Assembly: GCA_028823235.1 (NCBI GenBank)
Contig: JAPKBW010000006.1
Span: 62,001-126,000, forward strand
Source: Longimicrobiales bacterium
Lineage (GTDB): Bacteria > Gemmatimonadota > Gemmatimonadetes > Longimicrobiales > Gaopeijiaceae
Length of the DNA: 64,000 nt
Direction of reading: 5' to 3'
Below the pieces are notes generated by a model that saw only the letters and a list, made by a program, of their open reading frames with translations, was not told the DNA's origin and did no database searches. Every line of letters begins with the position of its first letter. Position 1 is the first letter of the stretch. Below, one piece after another: positions 33,937-42,531 of this stretch. Position numbers and translations under genes: made by a program.

Positions 33937-34890
33937 CTAAAGGAGGTAGACCCCGGCCGCGGCATACGCCGACAACAGAATCGCTCCCTCCCATCTCCGG
34001 ATACGCCAACCGCTCCTGAGCAGTGGAAAAAGCAGCAGGGAGATTGCGATCACCACTGGGAGTTCCCGAGAGAGAATCGAGGCCGGAACCCTGATCGGCT
34101 CCAGGAGCGCAGCCGTTCCCAAGATCGCCGTCACATTGAAGATGTTCGAGCCGATAACGTTGCCGACCGCGATATCCGTCTCACTCCGGGCAGCCGCGAC
34201 AACTGCCGTCGCGAGCTCCGGGAGTGACGTGCCCACCGCGACGACGGTCAGACCAATTACGACCTGAGAGATTCCGAGTGAAGACGCCACCTGAACCGCG
34301 CCCTCGACGATGCAGTAGCCACCGAGCACCAAGCATGCCGATCCCGCCAGAATCCAGAGAATGTCCGGTGCGTGAACCCTCGGCCGATCTTCGGCCGAGG
34401 TCTTTACGAGGTTTTTGTACTCACCGAGAACCTCCGGTGCCTGGTCCTCGACCGACCGAAAGGCGGATACGAGGTAGGCAGTCAGCGCCATCAGCAGAAG
34501 CACGCCATCACCGCGAGTGAGCTCGAGATCCCACAGTAGCGGAAAGAGTGCGGCGGTCACGAGCAGCATGATCGGCATCTCACGCCACACGATGCGGGAC
34601 TTAACCTCCAGCGGTCTGACAATCGCGGTCAGACCAAGAATGAGCCCGATGTTCGCTAGGTTGGAGCCCATGACGTTTCCGATGGCCAGATCGGGGTTGC
34701 CACCCAGCGCGGCCACGATGCAAACGACGAGTTCGGGCGCGGACGTGCCGAACGAAACGACGGTGAGCCCCACCACGATCGGCGACACACCAAGCGTAGC
34801 CGCCAGGCGCGCTGAGCCGCGGACGAGCCACTCTGCACCGAAGTAGAGAACGCCAACCCCCAGCGTGAGCAGGGCGACATCGAAGACCAT
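33937..34890 (-). CDS. Calcium/sodium antiporter, CaCA family (YrbG-like)
   Basis: 317 residues from ATG at 34890, one base after the polX stop; GTG at 34899 is an overlapping alternative. Two homologous halves of five helices each carry the alpha repeats: VVGLTVVSFGTSAPELVVCI with GNVMGSNLANIGLILG, and VIGLTVVAVGTSLPELATAV with GNVIGSNIFNVTAILG. The paired Glu and Asn residues bind Ca2+/Na+. It exchanges cations across the inner membrane. It follows polX closely and is probably co-transcribed. Confidence 0.92.
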   Translation of the reverse strand: MVFDVALLTLGVGVLYFGAEWLVRGSARLAATLGVSPIVVGLTVVSFGTSAPELVVCIVAALGGNPDLAIGNVMGSNLANIGLILGLTAIVRPLEVKSRIVWREMPIMLLVTAALFPLLWDLELTRGDGVLLLMALTAYLVSAFRSVEDQAPEVLGEYKNLVKTSAEDRPRVHAPDILWILAGSACLVLGGYCIVEGAVQVASSLGISQVVIGLTVVAVGTSLPELATAVVAAARSETDIAVGNVIGSNIFNVTAILGTAALLEPIRVPASILSRELPVVIAISLLLFPLLRSGWRIRRWEGAILLSAYAAAGVYLL

Positions 34891-34891
34891 G

Positions 34892-36652
34892 TCAGGCACG
34901 TCGCCTGACCCAGGCCATGAACTCGTCTCTGGTCTTCGTGTTCAGCACGTCACCGACCTCCAGCCACCCCCGTCGAGCCTGATCCACCCCGAATCTCATA
35001 TCGAGGAGGCCTCGGGGCGAATGTGCGTCCGTGCTGATCACCACCGGGACACCCAGTTCGCGAGCACGATGCACGTGCACATCACTGAGATCCAGTCGGT
35101 TCGGATTCGCGTTCAGCTCAACGGCGACGCTGAGTTCCGCAGCTGCTTCGAGCACTGTGTCAACATCCATCTCAAACGGCTCACGACGATTGATAATACG
35201 CCCGGTCGGATGGGCAAGGATATCAACAGTCGGGTGCATTATCGCCTTCAGCACTCTCTCGGTCATAGTCTTCTTGTCTTGATCCATGAACGAGTGGACC
35301 GAGACCACGACAAGATCGAGCTCCTCAAGAATGTCGTCCGGCATGTCCAGCTCGCCCTCCCTCAGAATGTCGATCTCGCAAGAGCGCAGAAGTTCAATTC
35401 CTTTCACGCGCTCCCGAACCTCATCGAGCTCCACCCACTGCTCACGCGCACGCTCAGGCGTGAGGCCTTGAACCATCGCCATTACCTGGCTGTGGTCGGT
35501 CACTGCCATGTACTCGTAGCCGAGGTTCCTACAGGCGATCGCCATGTCTTCGACAGACACCTTCCCGTCGCTCCATGTGGAGTGCATCTGGAGGTCGCCC
35601 TTGATATCCTCAAGGGTCACAAGGTTCGGGAGTGTCCCACCGAGAGCAGCCTCGACTTCGCCTCGGTTTTCTCGGAGCTCAGGTGGCACCCAAGGAAGGC
35701 CTAGCACATCGTAGACTCCCTCTTCGCTGTCCCCGGCCAGGCGCTCTCCCTCTTCCTTGCCTAGTGTCCTTGGATCTGCGCCGTCAGGCACACGGAAAAC
35801 CCCCCACTCATTCATTCGGAGGCCCTGCCTTACAGCTCGAGTGCGAAGCGCGACGTTGTGCGCCTTCGAACCCGAGAAGTACTGAAGGGCTGCACCGTAC
35901 GACTGTCCTGGGATCACACGGAGGTCCACCTGAAGCCCGGAGTGCAGCACCACGCTTCCTTTGGTGGACCCCTGCCCTGAGATACGATCTACCCCCGAAT
36001 ACGCAACAAAATGATCTACGACTGACGATCCGTCGCCCTCGCAGCACGCCAGAATGTCGACGTCGCCAATCGTCTCCTTTCTTCGGCGCAGGCTACCTGC
36101 GACCTGGGCGTCCTCCACCCCAGGCGTCTGCTTCACATGCTCGAGGATTCCAGCAATCAGCTTTTCCACTTCGTGGATCTGGAAGCGGCCCGTGTGCTTT
36201 CGATGATCCTCGATGGAGCGTCGAATCTTCTCGACGCTCTTCAGACCGAATCCATCCAGATTCTCGACCGTCCCCGCGTCCAGTTGCGCTTCGAGATCGT
36301 CCACAGTCCGCACGCTCAGCTCTTCGAATAGTTTCCTGACCTTCTTCGGCCCCACGCCGTCGAGTCGTACGAGCTCAACAAGGGTGATGGGAATCTCCGC
36401 CGAGACCTCTTCGAGCCGCGTGATGCGGCCCGTCGAGATCAGCTCTCCAATATGCGTCGCGACACTCTTCCCGACGCCGGACAGCTCCGTCAGGTCCTCT
36501 CCCGCTTCGAGCATCGACACGAGTGAGCGACTCAGGCTGTTGATCGTGTTGACTGCGTTGCGGTAGGCCCGAATCCTGAACGGGCTCGCCCCCTGAATCT
36601 CCAGGAGGTCGGCAAGCGTTGTGAGCGTTCGAGAGACGTCGAGGTTCTCCAT
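34892..36652 (-). CDS. polX: DNA polymerase X family (Pol beta-like) with PHP exonuclease
   Basis: 586 residues from ATG at 36652, overlapping the ligA stop (TGATG). Order: helix-hairpin-helix lyase domain (LTELSGVGKSVATHI; LVRLDGVGPKKVRKLF), nucleotidyltransferase core with GSLRRRKETIGDVDI and a metal Asp in GLQVDLRVIP, then from about 335 the PHP domain: LQMHSTWSDGKVS, YMAVTDHSQ, CEIDILREG, HPTGRI and STDAHSPRG. Bacterial PolX fills gaps in base-excision repair and its PHP part is a 3'-5' exonuclease. Overlap with ligA fits a gap-filling and sealing unit. Confidence 0.95.
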   Translation of the reverse strand: MENLDVSRTLTTLADLLEIQGASPFRIRAYRNAVNTINSLSRSLVSMLEAGEDLTELSGVGKSVATHIGELISTGRITRLEEVSAEIPITLVELVRLDGVGPKKVRKLFEELSVRTVDDLEAQLDAGTVENLDGFGLKSVEKIRRSIEDHRKHTGRFQIHEVEKLIAGILEHVKQTPGVEDAQVAGSLRRRKETIGDVDILACCEGDGSSVVDHFVAYSGVDRISGQGSTKGSVVLHSGLQVDLRVIPGQSYGAALQYFSGSKAHNVALRTRAVRQGLRMNEWGVFRVPDGADPRTLGKEEGERLAGDSEEGVYDVLGLPWVPPELRENRGEVEAALGGTLPNLVTLEDIKGDLQMHSTWSDGKVSVEDMAIACRNLGYEYMAVTDHSQVMAMVQGLTPERAREQWVELDEVRERVKGIELLRSCEIDILREGELDMPDDILEELDLVVVSVHSFMDQDKKTMTERVLKAIMHPTVDILAHPTGRIINRREPFEMDVDTVLEAAAELSVAVELNANPNRLDLSDVHVHRARELGVPVVISTDAHSPRGLLDMRFGVDQARRGWLEVGDVLNTKTRDEFMAWVRRRA

Positions 36653-38724
36653 CAACCGTCTCCCCCGTCGATGTCGCCACCGTGTTCACGAAGGCGGACC
36701 CGATAGGCGTCGAAATCGATAACCTCCACGCCGAGGCGCTCTGCCTTCTCGAGCTTGGATCCAGCACTCTCGCCCGCAACGACAAAGGTCGTCTTCTTCG
36801 ACACCGAACCCGACGTACTACCTCCCACAGACCTCCATGCCGTTTCAGCGACCACGCGCGCGACAGGAATCGCACCCGTGAAGACCGCGGTGCCCAGGTC
36901 CGGCAGCTCCACATCGACAACGTCGACCATTTGTGGAACCACACCGCGAGCCAGAATCGCATCTACTGCGGTAGCGTTTCGCTCATCGGCAAAGAACTCG
37001 ATGATGGCTTCGCTCATGCGAGGCCCGATACCGTCGATCGCCACGAGCGCCTCCGCGTCCGCGCCACGAATCGCATCGAATGAACCGAACGTCCGCGCGA
37101 GGGTGCGCGCGACGGTTACGCCTACCTCGGGAATGCCCAGGGCGATCAGGAAGCGAGTGAGCTCCGGCGCGCGCTTCGAGCGTATCGCCTCGACGAGCGA
37201 GGTCGCGGACTTCTGCGCAAAGCCGTCGAGGCCTATCAGCTGCGCGGGCTCCAGGTCGAACAGTTCGGCGAGGTTCGTGACGAGGCCAAGGTCTACCAGG
37301 AGATTCGCAGTCTCCTCGCCGAGTCCCTCTACGTCCAGCGCTGACCGTCCTCCGAAGTGGATGATCCTCCCTTTCAGCTGAGCCTCACACCCAAAACGGT
37401 TTGGGCATAGGGTTCTGGGGCCATCTTCGTAAGTGTCCGTTCCACACACCGGGCACGACACCGGCATCTCATACGGTGCCGCGCGATTCGGCCCGGGCTC
37501 GACCACTTCGACGACCTGCGGAATCACGTCACCAGCCCGCTGGATCCGGACGGTGTCCCCCTCCCGTAGGTCCTTCCTCTTGAGCTCCTCTCGATTGTGC
37601 AGCGAAGCTCGGGACACCGTCACCCCACCGACCGACACCGGACGAAGCCAGGCGACGGGCGTGAGGACACCGGTACGGCCGACCTGAATGTCGATCTTCT
37701 CGATGACCGTTACTTCCTGACGGGGCGCGAACTTCAAGGCTATCGCCCAGCGCGGGTGGTGTGAGGTCGATCCCATCGCTCGGCGCGCCTGGTGATCATC
37801 GAGCTTGATGACTACCCCGTCGATCTCATAGTCGAGGGCATCTCGATCGCTGTCGTACCCCGCGTGGTACGCGAGAATCTCGTCAGCTGACCGGACCGTC
37901 TCGATCCGGTCGGGCACGCTGAAACCCCAGCTCCGGATCGCCTCGACGCCCTCCGTGTCGGTCGTGAACGACGTGCCTTCGACGTGAAGAACGTCGTATA
38001 CGAGCAGGTCCAACTTCCGGGTGGCGGTCACACGAGAGTCCAGCTGCCGTACGGCTCCGGCCGCCGAGTTCCTAGGCGAGGCATACGGCTCTTGGCCGGA
38101 TGCCTTGAGCCCCGCGTTAAAGTCGGCAAAGTCTGACACATACATGAGGACCTCACCCCTTACAGCGAGCAGGCTTGGCGCAGGGCGGACATCGGTACGG
38201 AGTTTCAGTGGCACCGTGCCGATCGTCCGGATGTTCTCAGTGACACCCTCACCTGCACGCCCGTCCCCCCGTGTCACGGCACGGACCAGAACACCATCCT
38301 CGTAAACGAGCTCGATCGATGCGCCGTCCAGCTTGGGCTCCAGGATATAGACCGGGTCGACCCCCTCTCCCAGAGCTTTTCGCACGCGTTCGTCAAACCG
38401 AACAATGTCCGCCGCCTTCTCAGACGAGTCGAGAGACAGCAACGGCGCAACGTGGTCGACGGTCTGAAATCGGTCCTGGGGCGGTGCGCCGACGCGGTGT
38501 GTCGGGGAGTCGGGAGTGGCGAGCCCGGGGAACTGCGCCTCGAGCGCCTGGAGTCGACGAAAGAGCTCGTCATACTCGGCGTCGCCGATTTCGGGGCGCG
38601 CCTCGTGATAGTAGAGGTCCGAGTGCCGCGTGAGTTCGGCTCGCAACTCTCCCACCTCCCGAACGACATCGTCGGGAATCGGTTGCGCCTGTTCGCGCGG
38701 ATCGGGGGCGTTGGTGGTGTTCAA
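36652..38724 (-). CDS. ligA: NAD-dependent DNA ligase
   Basis: 690 residues from TTG at 38724 (GGAG four bases upstream); a GTG at 38799 would add 25 residues without family similarity. Domains in order: Ia (DLYYHEARPEIGDAEYDELF), adenylation with nucleophile in EPKLDGASIELVYEDG, OB fold (FAPRQEVTVIEKIDIQVGRT), Cys4 zinc finger (SCPVCG...LCPNRFGC), HhH (DVEGLGEETANLLVD) and BRCT (GSVSKKTTFVVAGESAGSKL). The start of the BRCT is unusual (VFTGAIPVARVV) but its core is kept. It seals nicks in replication and repair and heads the polX transcript. Confidence 0.95.
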   Translation of the reverse strand: MNTTNAPDPREQAQPIPDDVVREVGELRAELTRHSDLYYHEARPEIGDAEYDELFRRLQALEAQFPGLATPDSPTHRVGAPPQDRFQTVDHVAPLLSLDSSEKAADIVRFDERVRKALGEGVDPVYILEPKLDGASIELVYEDGVLVRAVTRGDGRAGEGVTENIRTIGTVPLKLRTDVRPAPSLLAVRGEVLMYVSDFADFNAGLKASGQEPYASPRNSAAGAVRQLDSRVTATRKLDLLVYDVLHVEGTSFTTDTEGVEAIRSWGFSVPDRIETVRSADEILAYHAGYDSDRDALDYEIDGVVIKLDDHQARRAMGSTSHHPRWAIALKFAPRQEVTVIEKIDIQVGRTGVLTPVAWLRPVSVGGVTVSRASLHNREELKRKDLREGDTVRIQRAGDVIPQVVEVVEPGPNRAAPYEMPVSCPVCGTDTYEDGPRTLCPNRFGCEAQLKGRIIHFGGRSALDVEGLGEETANLLVDLGLVTNLAELFDLEPAQLIGLDGFAQKSATSLVEAIRSKRAPELTRFLIALGIPEVGVTVARTLARTFGSFDAIRGADAEALVAIDGIGPRMSEAIIEFFADERNATAVDAILARGVVPQMVDVVDVELPDLGTAVFTGAIPVARVVAETAWRSVGGSTSGSVSKKTTFVVAGESAGSKLEKAERLGVEVIDFDAYRVRLREHGGDIDGGDG

Positions 38725-38908
38725 TGCACTCCGCAGAGAAACCGAATACTTCGTGGAAAAACCGACCTCTAATATCGCCTGATTGTGTCCCGATGGCACC
38801 GGCCGTGGCCTGACGTAGCGCGAAAGCCATTAGCCACAGATCTTTACGGCCCTTCGCCGTGGGGATTCCCGGCGTCGAAATCGTTTTGTGGATTTTGGGG
38901 GAGGCAAC

Positions 38909-40543
38909 ATGAAGCTGCATCACTTGATTTTACGGACGGCTGGCGCCGCCGTGGCGACACTCGTTTTGACAAGCGGAATCGCCGCTCAGCAGGGCGGCAT
39001 GGAAGAAACGACTCGTCGTGGAGCAGATGAAGGCGACGGACCACATGAGCGCCTGATCCTTCGAGGCGGCATATACATCGACGGCGCGGGAAGCCCGCCG
39101 CTCGGGCCGGTCGACATCGTCGTGGAGGATGACCGTATCGTCGAGATCCGGGCGGTCGGGTTCCCGATGGCCCCTATCAATGAGGCGCGCCGTCCGGATG
39201 GCGCTACGCGCGAGATTGATGTGAGTGGCATGTACATCATGCCGGGCTTCGTCGACATGCACGCCCACACCGGCGGCGCCGGGAAGGCGCCGCAAGCCGA
39301 GTACGTCCATAAGCTCTGGATGGGGAACGGGATTACGACGTCTCGCGGTGTCGGTCACGGGTCGATGATGTGGGGACTCGAGCAGAAGGCGCTATCGGAG
39401 CGCAACGAGATCGTTGCTCCGCGGATGTACACATACGCCCGACCCGGCGAAGCTTGGGACGAGGGTCCTGTCGATTCGCCAGAAAAGGCTCGTGAGTGGG
39501 TCCGATGGGCGGTACAGGTAGACGTCGACGGCGCGAAGATCGATGGACTGAAGCTGACGTCATATCCGCCCGACATCATGGAAGCTCTGATCGACGAGGC
39601 GCACCAACATGGCCTAGGTACAGTGGCCCACCTGGCGCAAACGGGTGTGGCCCGAATGAACGCACTCGACGCGGCCGAACTCGGTCTCGACATGATGACC
39701 CACTACTACGGTCTCTTCGAGGCGCTCTTCGACAACCGCACGATCCAAGACTACCCAGCTGACTACAACTACCAGAACGAGCAGCACCGTTTCGGTCAGG
39801 TCGGGCGGCTCTGGCAGCAGTCCGCAGAGCCCGGATCAGAGGCGTGGAATGCGCTGATCGATCGCTTCCTTGAGTTGGATTTCGGTATCGATCCGACCAT
39901 GACGATCTACGAAGCGAGCCGTGACGTCATGCGCGCGCGTCAGGCTGAGTGGCACGAGGAGTACACGCTGCCCAGCCAGTGGGACTACTACCAGCCAAGC
40001 CGTCAGGCACACGGTTCCTACTGGTTCGACTGGACCACCGAAGACGAGTACCACTGGGGTCGTTTCTACGACAAGTGGATGCTCTTCCTGAACGACTACA
40101 AGAACGCAGGCGGCATCGTCACGACCGGCTCGGACTCAGGCTTCATCTACAAGCTCTACGGCTTCGACTACCTCCGTGAACTCGAGTTGCTCCGCGAAGC
40201 AGGCTTCAACCCACTCGAGGTCATTCGCGCCGCGACCTACCACGGTGCACTTCAGCTGCATAAGCCAAGTGGGCAGGAGAACAACCTTCAGTTCGGCGTT
40301 CTCGAAGTCGGCGCCAAGGCGGATATGGTCATCGTCGACGAAAACCCACTCGCAAATCTCAAGGTGCTCTACGGAACCGGAACCCCGCGATTGAACGACG
40401 AAACGGGAGAAGTCGAGCGAGTTGGCGGCATCAAGTACACTATCAAGGACGGCATCGTGTACGATGCGCAGCAGCTGCTCGAAGATGTGCGTGAGATGGT
40501 CCGCGAGGCCAAAGCGCGCTCGGTCACCGAGCAAGGCTCGTAA
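38909..40543 (+). CDS. Secreted amidohydrolase (metal-dependent)
   Basis: 544 residues from ATG at 38909, preceded by GGGGGAGG; TTG at 38888 is an unlikely earlier start. A signal peptide ends near IAAQ. The barrel carries the metal motif PGFVDMHAHTGG, a His in GLGTVAHLAQTG, MMTHYYGLFEALF and the final Asp in TTGSDSGF, with the usual end GAKADMVIVDENPL. An insertion with many Tyr/Trp residues (about 330-385: QWDYYQPSRQAHGSYWFDW) is distinctive. These secreted enzymes cut amides, imides or dipeptides (as prolidase-like and imidazolonepropionase-like members). It is divergent from ligA and ends at a clear terminator. Confidence 0.9.
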   Translation: MKLHHLILRTAGAAVATLVLTSGIAAQQGGMEETTRRGADEGDGPHERLILRGGIYIDGAGSPPLGPVDIVVEDDRIVEIRAVGFPMAPINEARRPDGATREIDVSGMYIMPGFVDMHAHTGGAGKAPQAEYVHKLWMGNGITTSRGVGHGSMMWGLEQKALSERNEIVAPRMYTYARPGEAWDEGPVDSPEKAREWVRWAVQVDVDGAKIDGLKLTSYPPDIMEALIDEAHQHGLGTVAHLAQTGVARMNALDAAELGLDMMTHYYGLFEALFDNRTIQDYPADYNYQNEQHRFGQVGRLWQQSAEPGSEAWNALIDRFLELDFGIDPTMTIYEASRDVMRARQAEWHEEYTLPSQWDYYQPSRQAHGSYWFDWTTEDEYHWGRFYDKWMLFLNDYKNAGGIVTTGSDSGFIYKLYGFDYLRELELLREAGFNPLEVIRAATYHGALQLHKPSGQENNLQFGVLEVGAKADMVIVDENPLANLKVLYGTGTPRLNDETGEVERVGGIKYTIKDGIVYDAQQLLEDVREMVREAKARSVTEQGS

Positions 40544-40599
40544 CGTCCGAGGACCTTTAGCTGTGGTCTGCTGAAGGCCCCGGCAGTAGTAATTTGACG

Positions 40600-40629
40600 A
40601 GCCCTCGTCCGGTTTTCCGGGCGGGGGCT
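40600..40629 (+). terminator. Rho-independent-type hairpin after the amidohydrolase
   Basis: 13-pair stem, arms 40600-40612 and 40617-40629, with TTTT loop and a short T tail. The arm sequence AGCCCTCGTCCGG is nearly the same as that of the terminator at 20185. Confidence 0.75.
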
Positions 40630-40706
40630 TCGCCTTCTGCGTATTTTGCGCCCCCTCCAAGATACAGGGTCTCGGGGGACAAGTATGAGCTTTCCGGAGA
40701 GAGCCA

Positions 40707-40838
40707 ATGAGCACGAGGGGACGTATCGGGCACAGTGATCGCGAGCGGAGCGGCAACAACGGAATGCGATTTCGGGTGGCCGCGGCTTGCGCATTGCTCG
40801 CAGCAGGCGTGGCGGGTCCGTTGTTGGGGGGAGGTTGA
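40707..40838 (+). CDS. Possible 43-residue small membrane protein
   Basis: ATG at 40707 has GGAGAG at the right distance. The product has a basic N-terminal half (STRGRIGHSDRERSGNNG) and a hydrophobic end (FRVAAACALLAAGVAGPLLG). It ends 23 bases before the class V aminotransferase start, so it may be a leader peptide or a decayed lipoprotein start. No homolog is recognised. Confidence 0.35.
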   Translation: MSTRGRIGHSDRERSGNNGMRFRVAAACALLAAGVAGPLLGGG

Positions 40839-40861
40839 GCGACTCCATGAAGGACTCAGGA

Positions 40862-42055
40862 ATGACCCTCGACGTTGCAGCGCTCCGGGCAGACACACCC
40901 GGCCTGGCTCATCGTGTACACCTCAACAATGCCGGGGCAGCGCTGATGCCTCAGCCCGTCATCGAAGCGATCCAAGGGCAACTCGACCTCGAGGTCTGGC
41001 ACGGTGGGTATGAGGCCGAGGCCGAGGCCAAGGCGAGCGGAATCGTCGACCAGGCGTATGAGGCGGTCGCCACGCTACTCGGAACCTCGGCCGACCGGAT
41101 CGCGATGACCGAGCATGCGACCGCGTCTTTTTCAGCGGCACTGTCGTCGATCCCCTTCGAGAAAGGCGATGCAATCGTAACGACGCGCCACGACTACGTG
41201 TCGAACCAGATTCAGTACCTGTCGCTCGCGCACCGACTCGGGATCGAGATCGTTCGAGTTCCCGACGCCCCTGAGGGCGGCGTCGACCTGGCCGCGATGG
41301 AGGAAACCATTCACCGGCGGCGTCCTCGGCTCGTCGCAGTCACCCAAATTCCGACGAACTCCGGCCTGGTTCAGGACGTTGCTGCCATCGGCACCATGTG
41401 TCGCGCTCGAGACATCGTGTATCTGGTAGATGGGTGCCAGTCGGTGGGTCAGATGCCAGTCGACGTCGAGGCCATGGGATGCGATTTCTTCTCGGCTACC
41501 TCACGGAAGTATCTGCGTGGACCGCGTGGCGCCGGCTTTCTCTATGTGTCCGATCGAGTGCTCGATCGAGGCTTTGAGCCGCTGTTTCCTGACATGCGGG
41601 GAGCCGACTGGATCGATGGCGATCTTTACCAGCCAGCGCCGGACGCGCGACGCTTCGAGAGTTGGGAGTTCTTCTGGGGGCTTGTCCTTGGAACGGGCGC
41701 AGCGGCAGCCTACGCGAACGCGCTGGACATGGAACTGATCCGTGATCGAGCACGCGGGCTCGCCGACACACTGCGCACCCGGATCACCGGGTTGCCTGGC
41801 GCCCGTGTTCTTGATCACGGTGCGGAACTTGGGGCAACTGTGACGGCATCCTTCGAAGGTCAGGTGCCTTCGGAACTTGTCACCCAGCTAAAGGCACGTG
41901 GAATCAACACGTCATCACAGACCAGGATCGATGCCGTTCTCGACTACGACGAGAAAGGCGTCGACGGGGCCCTCCGGATGTCACCTCACTACTACAACGA
42001 CCACTCGGATCTCGATGCCCTGATGGCTGGGCTCGAGGAAATCCTGTCTTCATGA
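40862..42055 (+). CDS. Class V PLP-dependent aminotransferase / cysteine-desulfurase-like
   Basis: 397 residues from ATG at 40862 (AAGGA upstream); ATG at 40847 is an alternative. Motifs: HLNNAGAALMPQPVIEA, MTEHATASFSAALSSIPFEK, TTRHDYVSNQI, IVYLVDGCQSVGQMPVDVEA with the PLP-nitrogen Asp, and lysine in SATSRKYLRGPRGAGFLYV. Arg-Gly-Pro-Arg-Gly after the lysine is typical of isopenicillin-epimerase-like and ergothioneine EgtE-like members. No Cys loop of IscS/SufS is seen, so a desulfurase role is less likely than a lyase or transaminase. Confidence 0.85.
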   Translation: MTLDVAALRADTPGLAHRVHLNNAGAALMPQPVIEAIQGQLDLEVWHGGYEAEAEAKASGIVDQAYEAVATLLGTSADRIAMTEHATASFSAALSSIPFEKGDAIVTTRHDYVSNQIQYLSLAHRLGIEIVRVPDAPEGGVDLAAMEETIHRRRPRLVAVTQIPTNSGLVQDVAAIGTMCRARDIVYLVDGCQSVGQMPVDVEAMGCDFFSATSRKYLRGPRGAGFLYVSDRVLDRGFEPLFPDMRGADWIDGDLYQPAPDARRFESWEFFWGLVLGTGAAAAYANALDMELIRDRARGLADTLRTRITGLPGARVLDHGAELGATVTASFEGQVPSELVTQLKARGINTSSQTRIDAVLDYDEKGVDGALRMSPHYYNDHSDLDALMAGLEEILSS

Positions 42056-42087
42056 CACGCTACCTGACAGAGTCCGTGAAGATTTCT

Positions 42088-42107
42088 AGAAGTGCTTCCG
42101 TACTTCT
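42088..42107. promoter_or_regulatory. Inverted repeat upstream of the sigma-DacB gene
   Basis: AGAAGT (42088-42093) and ACTTCT (42102-42107) flank eight bases, about 35 bases before the GTG at 42142. It could be an operator or a small hairpin in the leader. There is no T run. Confidence 0.35.
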
Positions 42108-42141
42108 GAACACGGGTATGAGGCCCGTAAGGGAGTAAGGA

Positions 42142-42531
42142 GTGCAGAGATCGTTGGAACTCGAATTGATCAGAAAGTGCAAGGCCGGACGGTCCCGGTT
42201 CTACGAACCTTTGGTGCGTGCCTATGAGCCAGCCGGCTTGCGCCTCGCTGTTGCCATGATGGGCAATACGGAGGACGCCAAGGACGCACTGCAACTGGCG
42301 TTCATTAAGACGTACGGCACGTTCCCGTGCTTCGATTTGCGCAAGCCATTCGGCCCCTGTTTTTTCCAGATCCTCCGCAATCAGTGCAGGGACATACTTC
42401 GGTCACGGAAGGCCAAGTCCAACATGGAGGCGATCGATGAGCGGCTCGAACAGCGATCCGCGAGTTCGGAGCGGGGGGCCGGACGAATACGTAAGCGGTC
42501 GGCTGCAAAAGCGCGTCTGTGGGCTACGCCA
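42142..42531 (+). pseudogene. Truncated ECF-like sigma factor (region 2 only), in frame with dacB
   Basis: GTG at 42142 with GGGAG upstream opens a clear sigma-70 region 2: FYEPLVRAYEPAGLRLAVAM, GNTEDAKDALQLAFIKTYGT and GPCFFQILRNQCRDILRSRK. After RKAKSNMEAIDERLEQR the sequence keeps remnants of the linker (RKRSAAKARLWATP), and region 4, which would bind the -35 box, is missing. Instead the frame runs without stop into the DacB lipoprotein signal. Region 2 alone can bind core polymerase weakly but not select promoters normally. A deletion that joined two genes is the simplest explanation. Confidence 0.75.
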
